A DNA stretch of 34,211 bases from Butyriboletus loyo (GCA_038093515.1 JBBPSI010000248.1:1-34211); one strand, 5' to 3'. Shown: positions 20,597-31,833, numbered from the stretch's first letter. Numbers and translations are program-made. The notes: a model not told the origin generated them from the sequence alone.

Positions 20597-22060
20597 ATGT
20601 CCTTCACCAACAGATATGCCCTTCTCGCTGAGAAGACCGAGGAGTTTGGACAACGTGTCCAGTGGACCTGCCAACGTCCCAACTGCAACAATCCCTTCCA
20701 TGTCCACCAAATGGAAGGCGTCGTCATCAACAGAGTCGCCTTAGCCCCCGCCGCCCCTACCACTACCTGCTTGCGAGCAGATTGCCGAAACCCCTTCCAC
20801 CGTCATCCTGCCGCGGCAGAAGAACCCTTCACTCTCGTCACCCGCCGATCCCCGCTTCAGAAAGCGAAAGCCCTCGGAAGAGCCATGCGTGCCTCTTCCC
20901 CCGTCGCGCACTTACGCGCAGTCTCCCTCCCCGCCGCCCGACAGACCCCACTTCAGAAAGCCCTCTCCCTGGGAGCAGCCCGCTGAACTGGCTCCCCTAT
21001 TGAAAAGGCAAGAGCCATAGGGAGAGCCATGCGTGCCTCTTCCTCCCCCGCGCAGATACGTGCCGCCACCACCACCACAAGGAAACCCTCCCCCCTCGAC
21101 AAGGCACGGGAGATCGGGAAAGCCAGACGCGCTTCGTCCCCACCAGTACAGGTTCGCGTAACCTCCACCCCGCAGAAAACTCTTCCACCACCTCTTGCGA
21201 GAGCCTGGAACATTGGGAACGCCAGACGCGCCTCTTCCCCGACACCGCCGCCGTCACAAGTCCGAGCCGCCTCCACGTCGGAGCCCTCGGTTAAGGAACT
21301 CCTCCAGACCCTGGAGTCGAGAGGTATCAGCAAGGAAACAATTCGCCAACGCCTCGAGAAGGCCTTTGGCAAGAAGAAAGAGGAACCCTGCCAAGACGCT
21401 GGCAGAACGTATTGCCCCACGTCCTCTCATCGACAGAGTCTCACCCCGATCGCCGATATCTGGGTCGAGCACAGGTAAACCCGAGCCAATAGTGGACTCC
21501 GAGGGGTTTACACTTGTACAACGAAGCAAGCCGTTCGTACACCGACGCCCTCTCGTGAGGAAACCCGCGCTCGCACCAAGGAAGCCTGCGCCGACGCCAG
21601 TACCCGCACAACCACCAAAAGAGACAACTGCCGAACCCAAGGAGGAGATGACCCCTGGGGCAGTATTAAAAGAAGCAACAATGACAACTGACGAGTTGAT
21701 CGCCCTCTGGAGAAAGAAGTCCGGAGGCCAAGATGAAAAGAAGCCGGCCACCGAAATTAGGCCGACATTAAGAAGGTCGAAACGAGCGACCTCTCCCGCA
21801 GACCTAAGGAAAGCCTACCAAGCCGCCGCGGTAGCACAAGAAATCCTCGGAAAAAGGATCCGAGAAGAAGAAGACGCGCAAGAGCGCAAGAAAAGACGTC
21901 GGGAGGTCAGCAGCAGCAATGAGACCACCGAGGAAACCTCATACGAAACGCCCCTGGAGACCCCAGGACCCATGCACGTGGATGTGCCCAATCTCATCGC
22001 CACCGAGGAAGACGATGAAGATCTACCCCCGATTCCTCCCATCAGGGCAGCAACCCCTGA
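20597..22060 (+). pseudogene. Element E gag with CX4CX4HXH motifs and tandem repeats (broken)
   Basis: Starts at ATG 20597 (MSFTNRYALLAEKTEEFGQR). Two copies of an unusual metal-binding-like motif follow: CQRPNCNNPFHVH and CLRADCRNPFHRH (C-X4-C-X4-H-X-H). Then come about five degenerate tandem repeats of ~30 residues with the core (P/S)LxKAxxxGxAxRASS. The frame is broken by TGA 20984-20986; the repeats continue after it in the same frame. A shift near 21380-21395 moves coding to another frame, which continues with Lys/Arg/Glu-rich helices (AYQAAAVAQEILGKRIREEE) up to ~22060. I call it gag by position before RT; no known Gag domain was recognised. Not functional as it stands. Confidence 0.65.
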
Positions 22061-22685
22061 AGACGATTTCTATGGCAATGTCCTTATCAAGCCCAGCAAC
22101 CGCTGGAAGGCCACGTTCATCACGCCGCAAGGGCTCTTCAAGTCAACAGTAATGTTTTTCGGGCTTTGCAATTCACCAGCAACATTCCAAGCCCTTATGG
22201 ATCACACCTTCGGAGACATGATAGCTGAAGGATGGCTCGTCATTTATATGGACGACATACTGATACACTCCGAAGAAGCCGGAGTTCACGAAGAAAGGAC
22301 ACGCCGCGTCCTACAACGATTACGAGAGCACAAGCTCTTCCTGAAGCTGGAGAAATGCTTCTTCGACACCAACGAAGTCGAATACCTCGGAATGGTGATC
22401 TGAGCAGGCCGCATCCAGATGGACCCCACAAAACTTAAGGCAATCCAAGAGTGGAAGTCGCCCACCTCTGTTAGAGCCGTCTGATCATTCATCGGATTTT
22501 GTAACTTCTATCGCCGCTTCATCGCAAACTTCTTGGCAATATCATGGCCTCTTCATGATTTGACGAAGAAAAGCATGAAATGGGAATGGACCCCTGAACA
22601 TGAAGACGCTTTCCTGAAGATCAAGGAGATCTTCCTACAACAGCCTGTCCTGGCGATGCCGGACACTACGAAGTAGTTTAAAGTC
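22061..22685 (+). pseudogene. Element E reverse transcriptase, N-terminally deleted
   Basis: The frame begins mid-RT (WKATFITPQGLFKSTVMFFG) and includes the active site YMDDILIHSE, then the thumb side (LKLEKCFF, FIGFCNFYRRFIANF). The protease and the first RT motifs are absent; gag sequence is joined straight to RT near 22060. Stops interrupt the frame at 22401-22403 (TGA), 22482-22484 (TGA) and 22674-22676 (TAG). Ty3/Gypsy type. Confidence 0.88.
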
Positions 22686-24100
22686 ATGACGGACACCTCT
22701 CTCACAGCAACGGGAGCGGTACTCATGAAAAACGACAGCAACAGCAACCTTCACCCATGTGCCTACTTATCCAAGACGCTCTCTCCGGCAGAGCGCAACT
22801 ACGACATATATGACAGAGAACTACTGGCTGTCATCCATGCCCTAGAAGAGTGGCATCACTACCTTAGGGGGACTGGTTATCCTGTAATGATACTAACGGA
22901 CCACAAGAACCTGATGTACTTCCGTCAGCCAAACAAGCTGTCACGACGACAGGCAAGATGGATGATGTATCTCCAGGATTACGACATCAAGTTCCATCAC
23001 CTCCCAGGAACCGCAATGGGCCCCGCAGACACCCTCTCTCGCCGAGATGAAGTTGATACCTTGGCCGATAACCAGGAAGTTGTCTTACTTCCTGATTCAG
23101 TATTCGTTAAAGCGCTCGACACCGCGCTAGCAGAAAAGATGGTCGTGTCTACCGAGAATGACCCGCTCGTACAAAAAGCGCTGTCCGCGATGTACGAGAG
23201 TTCCCCCATATTCCCTCATTCAGCCCCCCATGATTGGCTGTTCGAAAACGACAAGTTGTACTACAAGGGTCGCCTCTACGTGCCAGAAGAGGCGCGACAC
23301 CCTCTAGTAAAGGAACTCCATGAGGGCACCACTGGCGGCCATGGAGGAATATTCAGAACACAGAACTTAGTCCAGCGGGACTACTGGTGGCCCGGAATGG
23401 GCTCTTTCATCAGGAAATTCGTCACAGGTTGCGCAGTTTGCCAGGCAAACAAGGTTAATATGCACCCGACGGTACCCGGGCTTACCCCGCTATCCAGCAC
23501 CACCACACGGCCATTTCAACAAGTATCCGTTGATCTGATCACGGATCTCCCGGAGTCTATGGGATATGATTCGGTAATGGTTGTGGTAGACCATGGGCTT
23601 ACAAAGGGGGTAATTTTCATACCTTGCAACAAGACGATCAACGCAGCAGGCATCACCCAGTTATTTTTCAACAAAGTCTTCACTAGATTCGGTCTGCATG
23701 ACCAATGCATCTCGGACCGCGGTCTGCAATTCGCCTCAGCCTTTGCACGGGAATTAGCAAGGCTGCTAAAGTACGACCTCGCCCTATCCTCAGCATACCA
23801 TCCCCAGACGGATGGCGAGACAGAAAGGGTCAACCAGGAGCTGGAGACCTACCTCCGCATCTTTTGTGATGGACACCCTGACAGATGGGTCAGTATACTC
23901 CCCATGGCGGAGTTTTCTCACAATTCGACCACTCACTCGGTGACTGGCAAGACGCCGTTCTCGTTAATGATCAGCTATGAACCCCGCGCATACCCCGCAT
24001 TGGGACGGACCTTCCTACCGGCATTGGAAGCAAGGCTCTCAGATTTAGCCACAAGTCGCGAAGAAGCCTCGGAAGTACACAACAAGGCATGGCGCCTTAT
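22686..24100 (+). pseudogene. Element E RNase H and integrase, C-terminally cut
   Basis: Continuous frame. RNase H: VMTDTSLTATGAVL, YDIYDRELLAVIHALEEW, ILTDHKNLMYF. Integrase: an HHCC-type zinc region (HEGTTGGHGG...GCAVCQANK) and a DDE core with Asp in SVDLITDLPE, Asp in CISDRGLQFAS and Glu in QTDGETERVNQELE. The last recognisable residues (EVHNKAWRLI) run directly into the B LTR at 24101, so the end of integrase, any chromodomain and the polypurine tract are missing. Ty3/Gypsy order (RT-RNase H-integrase) is clear. Confidence 0.9.
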
Positions 24101-24923
24101 TGTTACAGTTTTACCCCTAAGCGTACCCCGCCACTCGTTTTCCCACGCTCACGCGTCCCCGCCGCCCCCGCCGTCTTGCGATGCCATCTATCGCCTGCTC
24201 ACCAGTTGCCTAGTGGACGTTATCCACTTCCCCAGTCGTTCCTGCAAGTCTCAGTGACGCTACACTGAGATAGCCCCTGTCTCTCGCCCCGTTGGGCCGG
24301 ACCCACAGCTGAGCTGTCGCATCCCTCCTTTTTTTATCCAATGACATTTGGTTCATCACATGACTAGCACGTGACTAGATTACGACGTGTCAGTACCTTC
24401 GCATTGAGACCCGTATCCAAGGGCTCCGCCGTTCGCGCACCCTTCGCCCTGTGGGGCTCACCTCATGGACATCGTCACTTCACATTCAGCACTTCTCATT
24501 CACTGATGATGTCGCCACCTTACCTGGAGCTTCGCTCCCTCGTTACCGGCACTTTGCCGCTTCTCCATTCGCCGCTATGACTTGGACAGACTCATAGCCC
24601 TTTGCCCTTTGCTGCCACGCACAGCTCGGTCTGTGCGTGATATGTATCAGTATATATACTCGCACTTAGACTAGTACGAGTTCTCTAGCTAATTCTACGC
24701 ATCTACCAAGTGCATAGTAATCTAGCAATATACCCTTCTCTTGCCGATAAAAGCCAATAAGAGTCTGCTCGATCTCGTCTGGTCGCCACCACTCAAGATC
24801 TCGCTGACACTTGCTTTGCAAGACACCCGATAGCGTCGTCTACGTGAGTCGGCTAGTTTCCTCATTAGGCTCGAGCCCCTATAAGCGCTCACTTGCTAGC
24901 TATTGTGCGCTACCAGCGTAACA
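24101..24923 (+). mobile_element. B-family LTR, right of element E
   Basis: Complete, 823 bp, TGTTACAG...GCGTAACA, with GGTCTGTGCG and TATATATA boxes near 24628-24660. It begins inside the integrase frame with no purine tract before it. Left flank CTTAT, right flank TAGTC: no target duplication. Confidence 0.9.
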
Positions 24924-25222
24924 TAGTCTTCTAAGAGGATTTGAGAAAAGTCTTGGCCCTTTCCCTTAATGTGGCTAAGAACTGCCATGGTCCGAAGTTT
25001 ATCGGTCTTCCAGTTATTGACGGAGACCCAGACCTTGAGGGAGGTCCACCAGTGGTGGAACTTTTCCCGATCGCCATCCCATTCTCCTGGGTCAGCAACC
25101 TTCTTTGAAATTCCTCCTTGCTGATCTTTCTCCATCCACTGCGCAAAGAGGGCGCGCAGGGTCTGGTCATCGAATCCTGGGGCAGGGGCATGTGGAGTGT
25201 GGGAAGGCCCTGGATCCGACAT
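24924..25222 (-). pseudogene. Element C2 gag, N-terminal part
   Basis: Starts MSDPGPSHTPHAP at 25222 and matches the gag of C3 at 34211: SKKVADPGEWDGDREKFHHWW, LKVWVSVNNWKTDKL, GKGQDFSQ. This is the Ty3/Gypsy capsid N-terminal region. It is cut after LLEDYV by the B LTR. The remainder of C2 is not found on the other side, so sequence has been lost or moved. Confidence 0.85.
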
Positions 25223-26147
25223 TCTTTTCTCGTCATCAACCGGGAAATCCTCCGAAGTTTCTGAACCCAGATTGATTTAGTTCCAAGTTTGTTGGTCCCA
25301 CTCGTGATCGGATAATTCACCGTCGCCTTGGGGGTGCTGTATGGTAGGGAAGGAAAGTTTGGCGGTGAATTTGTTTCGGTTAAAGGATAGAGTGATGGTG
25401 TAAGGTTGAGTTTGTTTTGCGACGATTGTGTTAAAAACTTTAAGCGCGATTACGAGAGTGGTGACGAAAATGATGTAGGCGGCGATTGTTGCAAAGACGA
25501 ATACTCCAAAATAGTTCATCAGCAAGATTTAATTTTCTTCGGCAAAAACCGGTTTTCTTCAGCAAAAACAAAAGCTACGAGATATAGTTTTCCTTACTGT
25601 CCCCTATCTTCCAAAGGAACTCTGGGGAATTCTACAGCAAGTAGAGCGAAGGAAATATTTTTTCGAACGGAGGTAGTATCTCCGATGAAGTCTGGTTCGG
25701 TAATGAACTGAAACAGGTAAAGTTTTTACTACGACTAATTGACAAATGATGATGAAGGGTTTTTTCTTCTACCTCCCGTGTTACCACAGGGACTACTCGG
25801 AGAATTGCTCAGCCAAAGGGATTTGGGGGTCCCTAAGTCGCACTTCGCAAATCAGGCTCAACCCTGACGCGGACTAACAACTCCAAAGGGAGCGTCTGAG
25901 AATGAATTTTACAGGTGCTACTGCCGAGACACAAGTTCTGCTCTTCCGAGGAGCTCCCCTAAAGGCGCGGGGGTGAAACGAAATTTCAAACTGGCGAACA
26001 CCCAGTAACAATCCTTAACCCTGGATTCCGGGTATGGTTTCCTAAGCGGAAAGACTGCCCCTTCAAGTGGTAGCATACTGGTATGTGCGTGGAAACGAAA
26101 CTATCCCTGCCCTGGGAACCGGGTGTGTATCAGAAGCTTTAACCAAG
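25223..26147 (-). other. Element C2 leader with primer-binding site
   Basis: Untranslated region between the 5' LTR and gag on the minus strand. Two bases after the LTR the sequence TGGTTAAAGCTTCTGAT (26145-26129) begins with TGG, as sites complementary to a tRNA 3' end do; the tRNA was not identified. The leader is long (~925 bp) and contains a small ORF (25277-25525). Confidence 0.6.
25277..25525 (-). CDS. Small membrane-type ORF in the C2 leader
   Basis: An 82-codon minus-strand frame starts MLMNYFGVFVFATIAAYIIF, one strongly hydrophobic helix of about 28 residues. It continues with a basic/polar tail (SLSFNRNKFTAKLSFPTIQ) and an acidic end (GELSDHEW). It ends 54 bp before the gag ATG at 25222. 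I recognise no family. It may be a real accessory or upstream ORF of the element, or chance; the C3 leader lies outside the window, so conservation cannot be tested here. Confidence 0.3.
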   Translation of the reverse strand: MLMNYFGVFVFATIAAYIIFVTTLVIALKVFNTIVAKQTQPYTITLSFNRNKFTAKLSFPTIQHPQGDGELSDHEWDQQTWN

Positions 26148-26645
26148 TGTTATGAGACAATGGAGTTATCAAGTGGCACACAGGGTTCCGCAACTGTTGC
26201 AGTACTACACAAGTACTGGCGATGGTAATGAGGATAGCTCAGACCTTAATCTTCTCAACTGTTGCCAGCGAATAAGACAAGTGGTTAAAGCTAGGGAATC
26301 CTAGCTGCAACCACAAGCCCTTTTATATTACAAGGGAATGCGCACAGACCATGCAGTGCGTGAGACTAGTTACTATACATGTATATACGAAGAAGTCATG
26401 AGTCGATGATGACGGGAAATAGAAGTCGACGGCGATCAAAAAGAAGAGAAGTAAACGGAGATTAAATACATGAGGCATGATGTCATAGAGTCTGGGCCAG
26501 TCTGGACCATGATGTCATATGCTTAGTCAGCTTATGGTCACATGTATAATCCCACGATCATGTGCACTAAGTCACGTGACCTTTGAAAGAGAAATATGAC
26601 AAAGTCTGAATGCAAAAGATGGTTATAAGAGATACAATTATAACA
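26148..26645 (-). mobile_element. C-family LTR, 5' LTR of element C2
   Basis: Complete, 498 bp. On the minus strand it runs TGTTATAA...CTCATAACA. The primer site and gag lie downstream on the same strand, so it is the 5' LTR of C2. On its other side it abuts, mid-frame, the integrase of C3; the expected target duplication is GGAAA (26646-26650), with the other end lost. Confidence 0.88.
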
Positions 26646-29556
26646 GGAAATGCCAAGAAGCTTACAAAGCTCTGTGGTAAAGTCCAATACAAATTGTGGA
26701 CCTTGGTCCGAAACTATAGAAATAGGAAGTCCATGAATGCACCAAACATTATCTCTAAATATAACAGCTAACTCCTTAGAAGAGGTAGTCATTTTACAAG
26801 GGACGTAAACGACTTCTTTGGAGAAGTGATCCACTATTGTACAAATAGCATTGAAGCTGTTCGAAAGGGGAAGTCCGGTGACAAAATCTACATCTACAGA
26901 TATATCTTCCCACAGGTGACTAGCTGAAGGAAGTGGTAATATTTTACCTGCCAGTGCATTTTGCTTACCCTTCATGAGGGCGCATGCTTGGCAAGATTCT
27001 ACATATTGTTTAACGTCCTTTGTGACTCCAGGCCATGTAAAGTGTCATGTGAGAAGATGAGCCATACGGGCTTGACCCGAGTGCCCAGCTATAGGGGAGT
27101 CATGACATATTTTAAGTAAATCTATTCTAAGTGCTTCAGGCACAAAGACTTTTTTCTTTTCATTAATAAATATGGATTGTTTTGAATCATAATAGAATCC
27201 TGGGTATTCTTTTGTTTTTTCTTTTGCTTTTTCTTTTTGTAATGTATCGTAAAAGGAAGAAGAAAGGGAAACTTTATTAAGGAAAAGTTTTGGAGGAAGT
27301 ACCATAATATTGGTATTATGGTCTGTAACGGCATCACCATGGTTTGCTTGATGCGACAATGCATCTGCTCTGCCATTGGTTGAGCCTGGTTTATAGACAA
27401 ATAAATAATTGAATTCTTGAAGAAGTGCATGCCATTGAGCTTGTCTCCCAGACAGTGTTTGTGGCTTCTTCCAATATTCTAGGTTTTTGTGATTGGTCCA
27501 GATCTCAAATCCTTCTTGACCAATAAGATAATGATGCCATTCTTCCAGCGCACAAATAACTGCTAGCAGTTCTTTGTCATAAATAGGGTAATTCCTTTCA
27601 GCAGCGTCGAAGGAATGTGACAAAAAGGCACAAGGTCACCACAGGTCGTCCGATCCTTTTATGGAGAGAACTGCACCGACCACTATGTCCGAGGCATCCA
27701 TTTCTACCTGCATCTCCTTGTCTCGATCAGGGTAGGCTAAAAGCAGAGCCGAAGTGAACTTTTCTTTTAATGTATCAAACGCTCTTTGTTCATCTAAGCC
27801 CCATTTGAAAGGGGTGTCCTTTTTTGTTAAGTTGTTAAGGGGTCAGGCAATCTCCGAGAACCCCTCAATAAATCTATGGTAATAGTTGCATAGTCCCAGA
27901 AATGCTTGAACCTGCTTCAGACACGAGGGCATAGGCCAGTCTCGGATGGCATCTGTCTTCTTCGACTGCATTTCAATGCCATTTCGGGATACAACCATAC
28001 CTAAAAAGTCCACTTTATCCGAAGAGAATACACATTTCTCCGGTTTTACAAATAAATTGTTTTCTCGAAGGCGCTGGAGTACTTCTTTGACTTTTTCCTC
28101 ATGCTCGGCCCTCGTTTTTCCTTTCGTAAATATCATAACGTTGTCGATATAGATAATGACGCAGGCATACATATCATTGAAGATGTTGTTCATCATGTTT
28201 TGGAACATAGGAGGGGAATTGGTAAGCCCAAAGTACATGACCGTGGGTTCGTAGGCTCCAATAGGCGTGACAAACGCTGCTTTCCACTCATCACCTTCTT
28301 TGATACGAATATTATTGAATCTCCATCTGAGATCCAATGCAGTGAAGATGTCAGCACCTTTCAGCCAATCAATCAATTGCGGAATCAGGGGTAATGGGTA
28401 ACCATTTTTAATGGTTCCGTCATTTAAATATCGATAGTCCATAACAAGTCACTTATCTCTGGTCTTTTTCAGAATAAAGAACACAGGGGCCATCTGCGGT
28501 GATTTGGACGGTCTTATGTAACCCTTTTTGAGTTCTTTTTCCACAAAACCTCGGATTTGCTCTTGTTCCTTGTCAGACATGGGAATAACGCAACCCTTTT
28601 TTGGTACAAAATCAGGTTTGAGATCTATTGCGTGATCCCATGGTTTCCTCTCAGGCATCCTAGCTGCCTTGTCCTCAGAGAACACATCTAAATAATTGTG
28701 GTAAACCTCGGGTACCTTTCTGGCAACCTCCGGTTCTATAGTACAGCAAGAAGTAATGTTTGAAGAGGAAATAGAGTCTCTGATAACACTACAGTATGGG
28801 GAACAATGATTAAATTTAATAGTTTTAAAGCGCCAATCAATGTCTGGGTTATGGCGTGCAAACCAATCATAACCAATAATCATTTGATGAGAACCAAGAA
28901 GAGAGATGTAAGCCTCAATCAATTTGTGGTGCCCATCAATTTCCATAAATAGGGAGGCTTTGTGTGTAATGCGACCTATAGCTCCTTTAGAGCCGTCAGC
29001 ATTGATAACCTCCATAGAACGATCTAATGGTACAAGGTCTATTTTTCATGTTTCACAATATTTTTTGTCAATGAAGGTATTGACTGCTCCCATATCCAGC
29101 AAAGCTTTAAGCGAACGAGTTCGCCAAGTAGCATTCGACTGGTAGGTGATTTTCACCATCAGGGAATAATCTCCACCAAACATTAAAGAAGATTTAGGGG
29201 ATTTATAATTAGAATGAGATGGAGATGAAATCAGAGATCTGGTTTTCATTTGTCTCAAAAGAGAATTAAGCACACTTTTGTGTGCCGTGCTCCCATCAGG
29301 AGACGCTCTTTCGAGTTTTTCTATAGATAAATTGTTCAATTCGATACATGATTCAAGAAATTTGTCCTCCTCACAATCAATCAAACCAGGAACATCCATG
29401 CTTACATCCGAAGACAAATTCATGAATACTGATCCAATTGAAAGTTTAGATTCCATAGGTAAAGAAGAAAGTTCATCAGTGTCTACGGAATAGTCCACAG
29501 ATGTAGATAGAGAAGAAAAACGATTATGAAAACTATAGTCCAGTCCCTCAGGTACC
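26646..29556 (-). pseudogene. Element C3 pol relic: protease, RT, RNase H, partial integrase
   Basis: Reading leftwards: an aspartic protease region with LLDMGAVNTFID (29091 region; D-S/T-G expected, here DMG). RT follows with KKGYIRPSKSP, FTALDLRWRFNNIRIKEGDEW, MYFGLTNSP and an active site YIDN instead of YxDD (28140-28145). RNase H has CAFLSHSFDAAERNYPIYDKELLAV. Integrase has a zinc region (ESCQACALMKG) and two Asp (VDVDFVTG, VSDQGPQF), cut before the Glu by the C2 LTR. Five in-frame stops, all TGA: 29046-29048, 28449-28451, 27843-27845, 27636-27638, 27045-27047. Clearly Ty3/Gypsy and dead. It belongs to the gag at 30397-34211. Confidence 0.9.
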
Positions 29557-30372
29557 TGTTACGCTGGAGTGCAAAACAACTAGCAGCGAGCACTTGAATA
29601 GGGGCTCGAGCCTAATCGGGAAGATGGCCGACTCATGTAGACGATGCTATCGGGCTTCTGCAGAGCAAGTGTCGGTGAGATGTTGTATGGTGGCGACCAG
29701 ACGAGATCGAGCTGAAGCTTATCGGCTCTATCGGCAGATGGGGTATAAGCTAGATTGCTAGGCACTTGGTAGATGTGTAGAATTAGCTAGAGAGCTCGTA
29801 CTAGTCTAAGTACGCGTATATATACTGATAGATATTGTGCACAGACCGAGCTGTGCGTGGCAGCGAAGGGCAAAGGGTTATGAGTTGTATCGAGTCATAA
29901 CGGCGAAAGAAGAAGTGGCAAAGTGCCGGTAACGAGGGAGCGAAGCTCCGAGGAAGATGGCGACATCGTCAGCAAATGAGAAGAGCTGAATGTGAAGTGA
30001 CAATGTCCATGAGGTAGGGCCCACAGGGCAAAGGGGGCGCGAACGGCGGAGCCCTTGGATACGGGTCTCGACGCAAAGGTAAGAACACATCGTAATCTAA
30101 TCACGTGCTAGTCACGTGATGCAGCAAATGTCATTGGTCAAAGAATGAAGGACGCGACAGCTCAGCTGAAGGTCCAGCCCGACGGGGCGACGAGACAGGG
30201 GCTATCTCAGTGTAGCGTCACTGAGACTTGCAGAACGACTGGGGAAGTGGGTAATGTCCACTAGGCAACTAGGAACGGGCGATGGGCGGCATCGCAGGAT
30301 GGCGGGGGTGGCGGGGATGCGTGAGCATGGGAAAACGAGTGGCGGGGTACACTTAGGGGTAAAACTGTAACA
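29557..30372 (-). mobile_element. Solo B LTR in C3 (TSD GTACC)
   Basis: Complete, 816 bp, minus orientation, flanked by GTACC at 29552-29556 and 30373-30377. It lies between the gag stop and the pol frame of C3. Confidence 0.93.
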
Positions 30373-30396
30373 GTACCCCTACACTGAAACACTTTT

Positions 30397-30454
30397 TTAT
30401 TTTAAAGACTGCAAGGCCTTTTCCTTTGCTTCGCAAGCGAAGACATCTGCCCAA
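30397..30454 (-). pseudogene. C3 gag, extreme C-terminus
   Basis: Between two solo B LTRs, the minus frame ADVFACEAKEKALQSLK ends at TAA 30397-30399. It continues the gag frame of 31276-31697 across the B insertion, which shows where gag ended. Confidence 0.6.
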
Positions 30455-31275
30455 TGTTACGCTGATAGCGCACAATGACTAGCAGCGAGCACTTGACTAG
30501 GGGCTCGAGCCTAATGAGGAAAGTGGCCGACTCGCGTAGACGACGCTATCGGGCTTCTGCTGAGCAAGTGTCTTGAGATGTCAAGTGGTAGCGACCAGTC
30601 GAGATCGAAAAGAGACTTATCGGCTTTAATCGGCAGATGGGGTATACTGCTAGATTACTATGCACTTGGTAGATGCGTAGAATTAGCTAGAGAAGCCGTA
30701 CTATGCTAAGTACACTGGTATATATACTGAATAGATACGGTGCACAGACCGAGCTGTGCATGGCAGCGAGGGTGAAGGGTTATGAGTTGTGTCGAGTCAT
30801 AACCATAAAATGTGGAGCGGCAAAGTGCCGGTAATGAGGGAGTGAAGCTCCGAGCAAGGTGGCGACATCGTCAACGAATAGGAAGGTCAGAAGGCGAAGT
30901 GACGATGTCCTCGAGGTGTGGCCCACAAGGCAAAGGGGGCGCGAACGACAGAGCCCTTGGATATGGGTCTCGACGCAAAGGTACGACACATCATAATCTA
31001 ATCATGTGCTAGTCACGTGATGCAACAAATGTCATTGGATAAAGAACAAGAGGACACGACAGCTCAGCTGTGGGTCCAGCCCGACGGGGCGACGAGACAG
31101 GGGCTATCTCAGTGTAGCGTCACTGAGACTCGCAGGACGACCGGGGAAGTGGGTAACGTCCACTAGGCGACTAAGGAGCGGGTGATGGGCGGCATCGCAA
31201 GACGGTGGGGGCGGCGGGGACGCGTGAGCATGGGAAAACGAGTGGCGGGGTATGCTTAGGGGCAAAACTGTAACA
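30455..31275 (-). mobile_element. Solo B LTR in C3 gag (TSD CCCAA)
   Basis: Complete, 821 bp, minus orientation, flanked by CCCAA at 30450-30454 and 31276-31280. Confidence 0.93.
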
Positions 31276-31697
31276 CCCAATAGGCACGTGCATCATCTCC
31301 CATATAAGTGGCACGCTGGGAGGTTTGGTCTTGTTGTGGTACTCCAACCACAGGTGGTGCCGGTAACAGCCTTGACTGATAAGAAGAATTAGGAGGGGTT
31401 ACCTCCATGGAGTTTACTTGAACCCAGCCTTGGACGTAGGTTCCGTCGGCCTGCTGGATCCACTGCTGCCTTACTTTTGGGCGAGGAGTGGTCCCAGGTT
31501 TTTCCCAACAGTTCAGGTTCTGGGGACAATTTGGGCAAATGTGCCTGATGTTTCCACAACCAAAACAGGTCCTAGTGTCAGTACCTGGTTGTTGGGTGCT
31601 AAGATCCATAGGGGCGCCACGCCCTGGTTGTGTCCTGACTGCAGTGTAGCCAGGGGGAGGTCCTTTTGGAGCTGGGTAGCCCTTTTGTTGCGGTTGA
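31276..31697 (-). pseudogene. C3 gag, C-terminal part with zinc knuckle
   Basis: The minus frame contains a Pro/Gln/Gly-rich linker (YPAPKGPPPGYTAVRTQPG), PMDLS, and a single knuckle CFGCGNIRHICPNC (CX2CX4HX4C), then NPxGxVQ-type sequence rich in Gln and Pro. This is the nucleocapsid part of the Gag whose capsid part lies at 33504-34211; the nested LTRs separate them. Confidence 0.85.
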
Positions 31698-31833
31698 TTA
31701 TATGTTGCGACAATGAGAGTTATCACACACAAAGTTCTGTGACTATTGCAGTTATACACAGTAACTGGCGAGGTAATGAGGAATAGCTCTTAGCCTTAAT
31801 CTCTCAACTGTTGCCAGCGAATAAGACAAGTGG

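Noticed and set aside
20473..22042. Long minus-strand frames opposite element E gag
   Set aside because: They are antisense shadows of the biased Arg/Pro/Ser-rich gag sequence.
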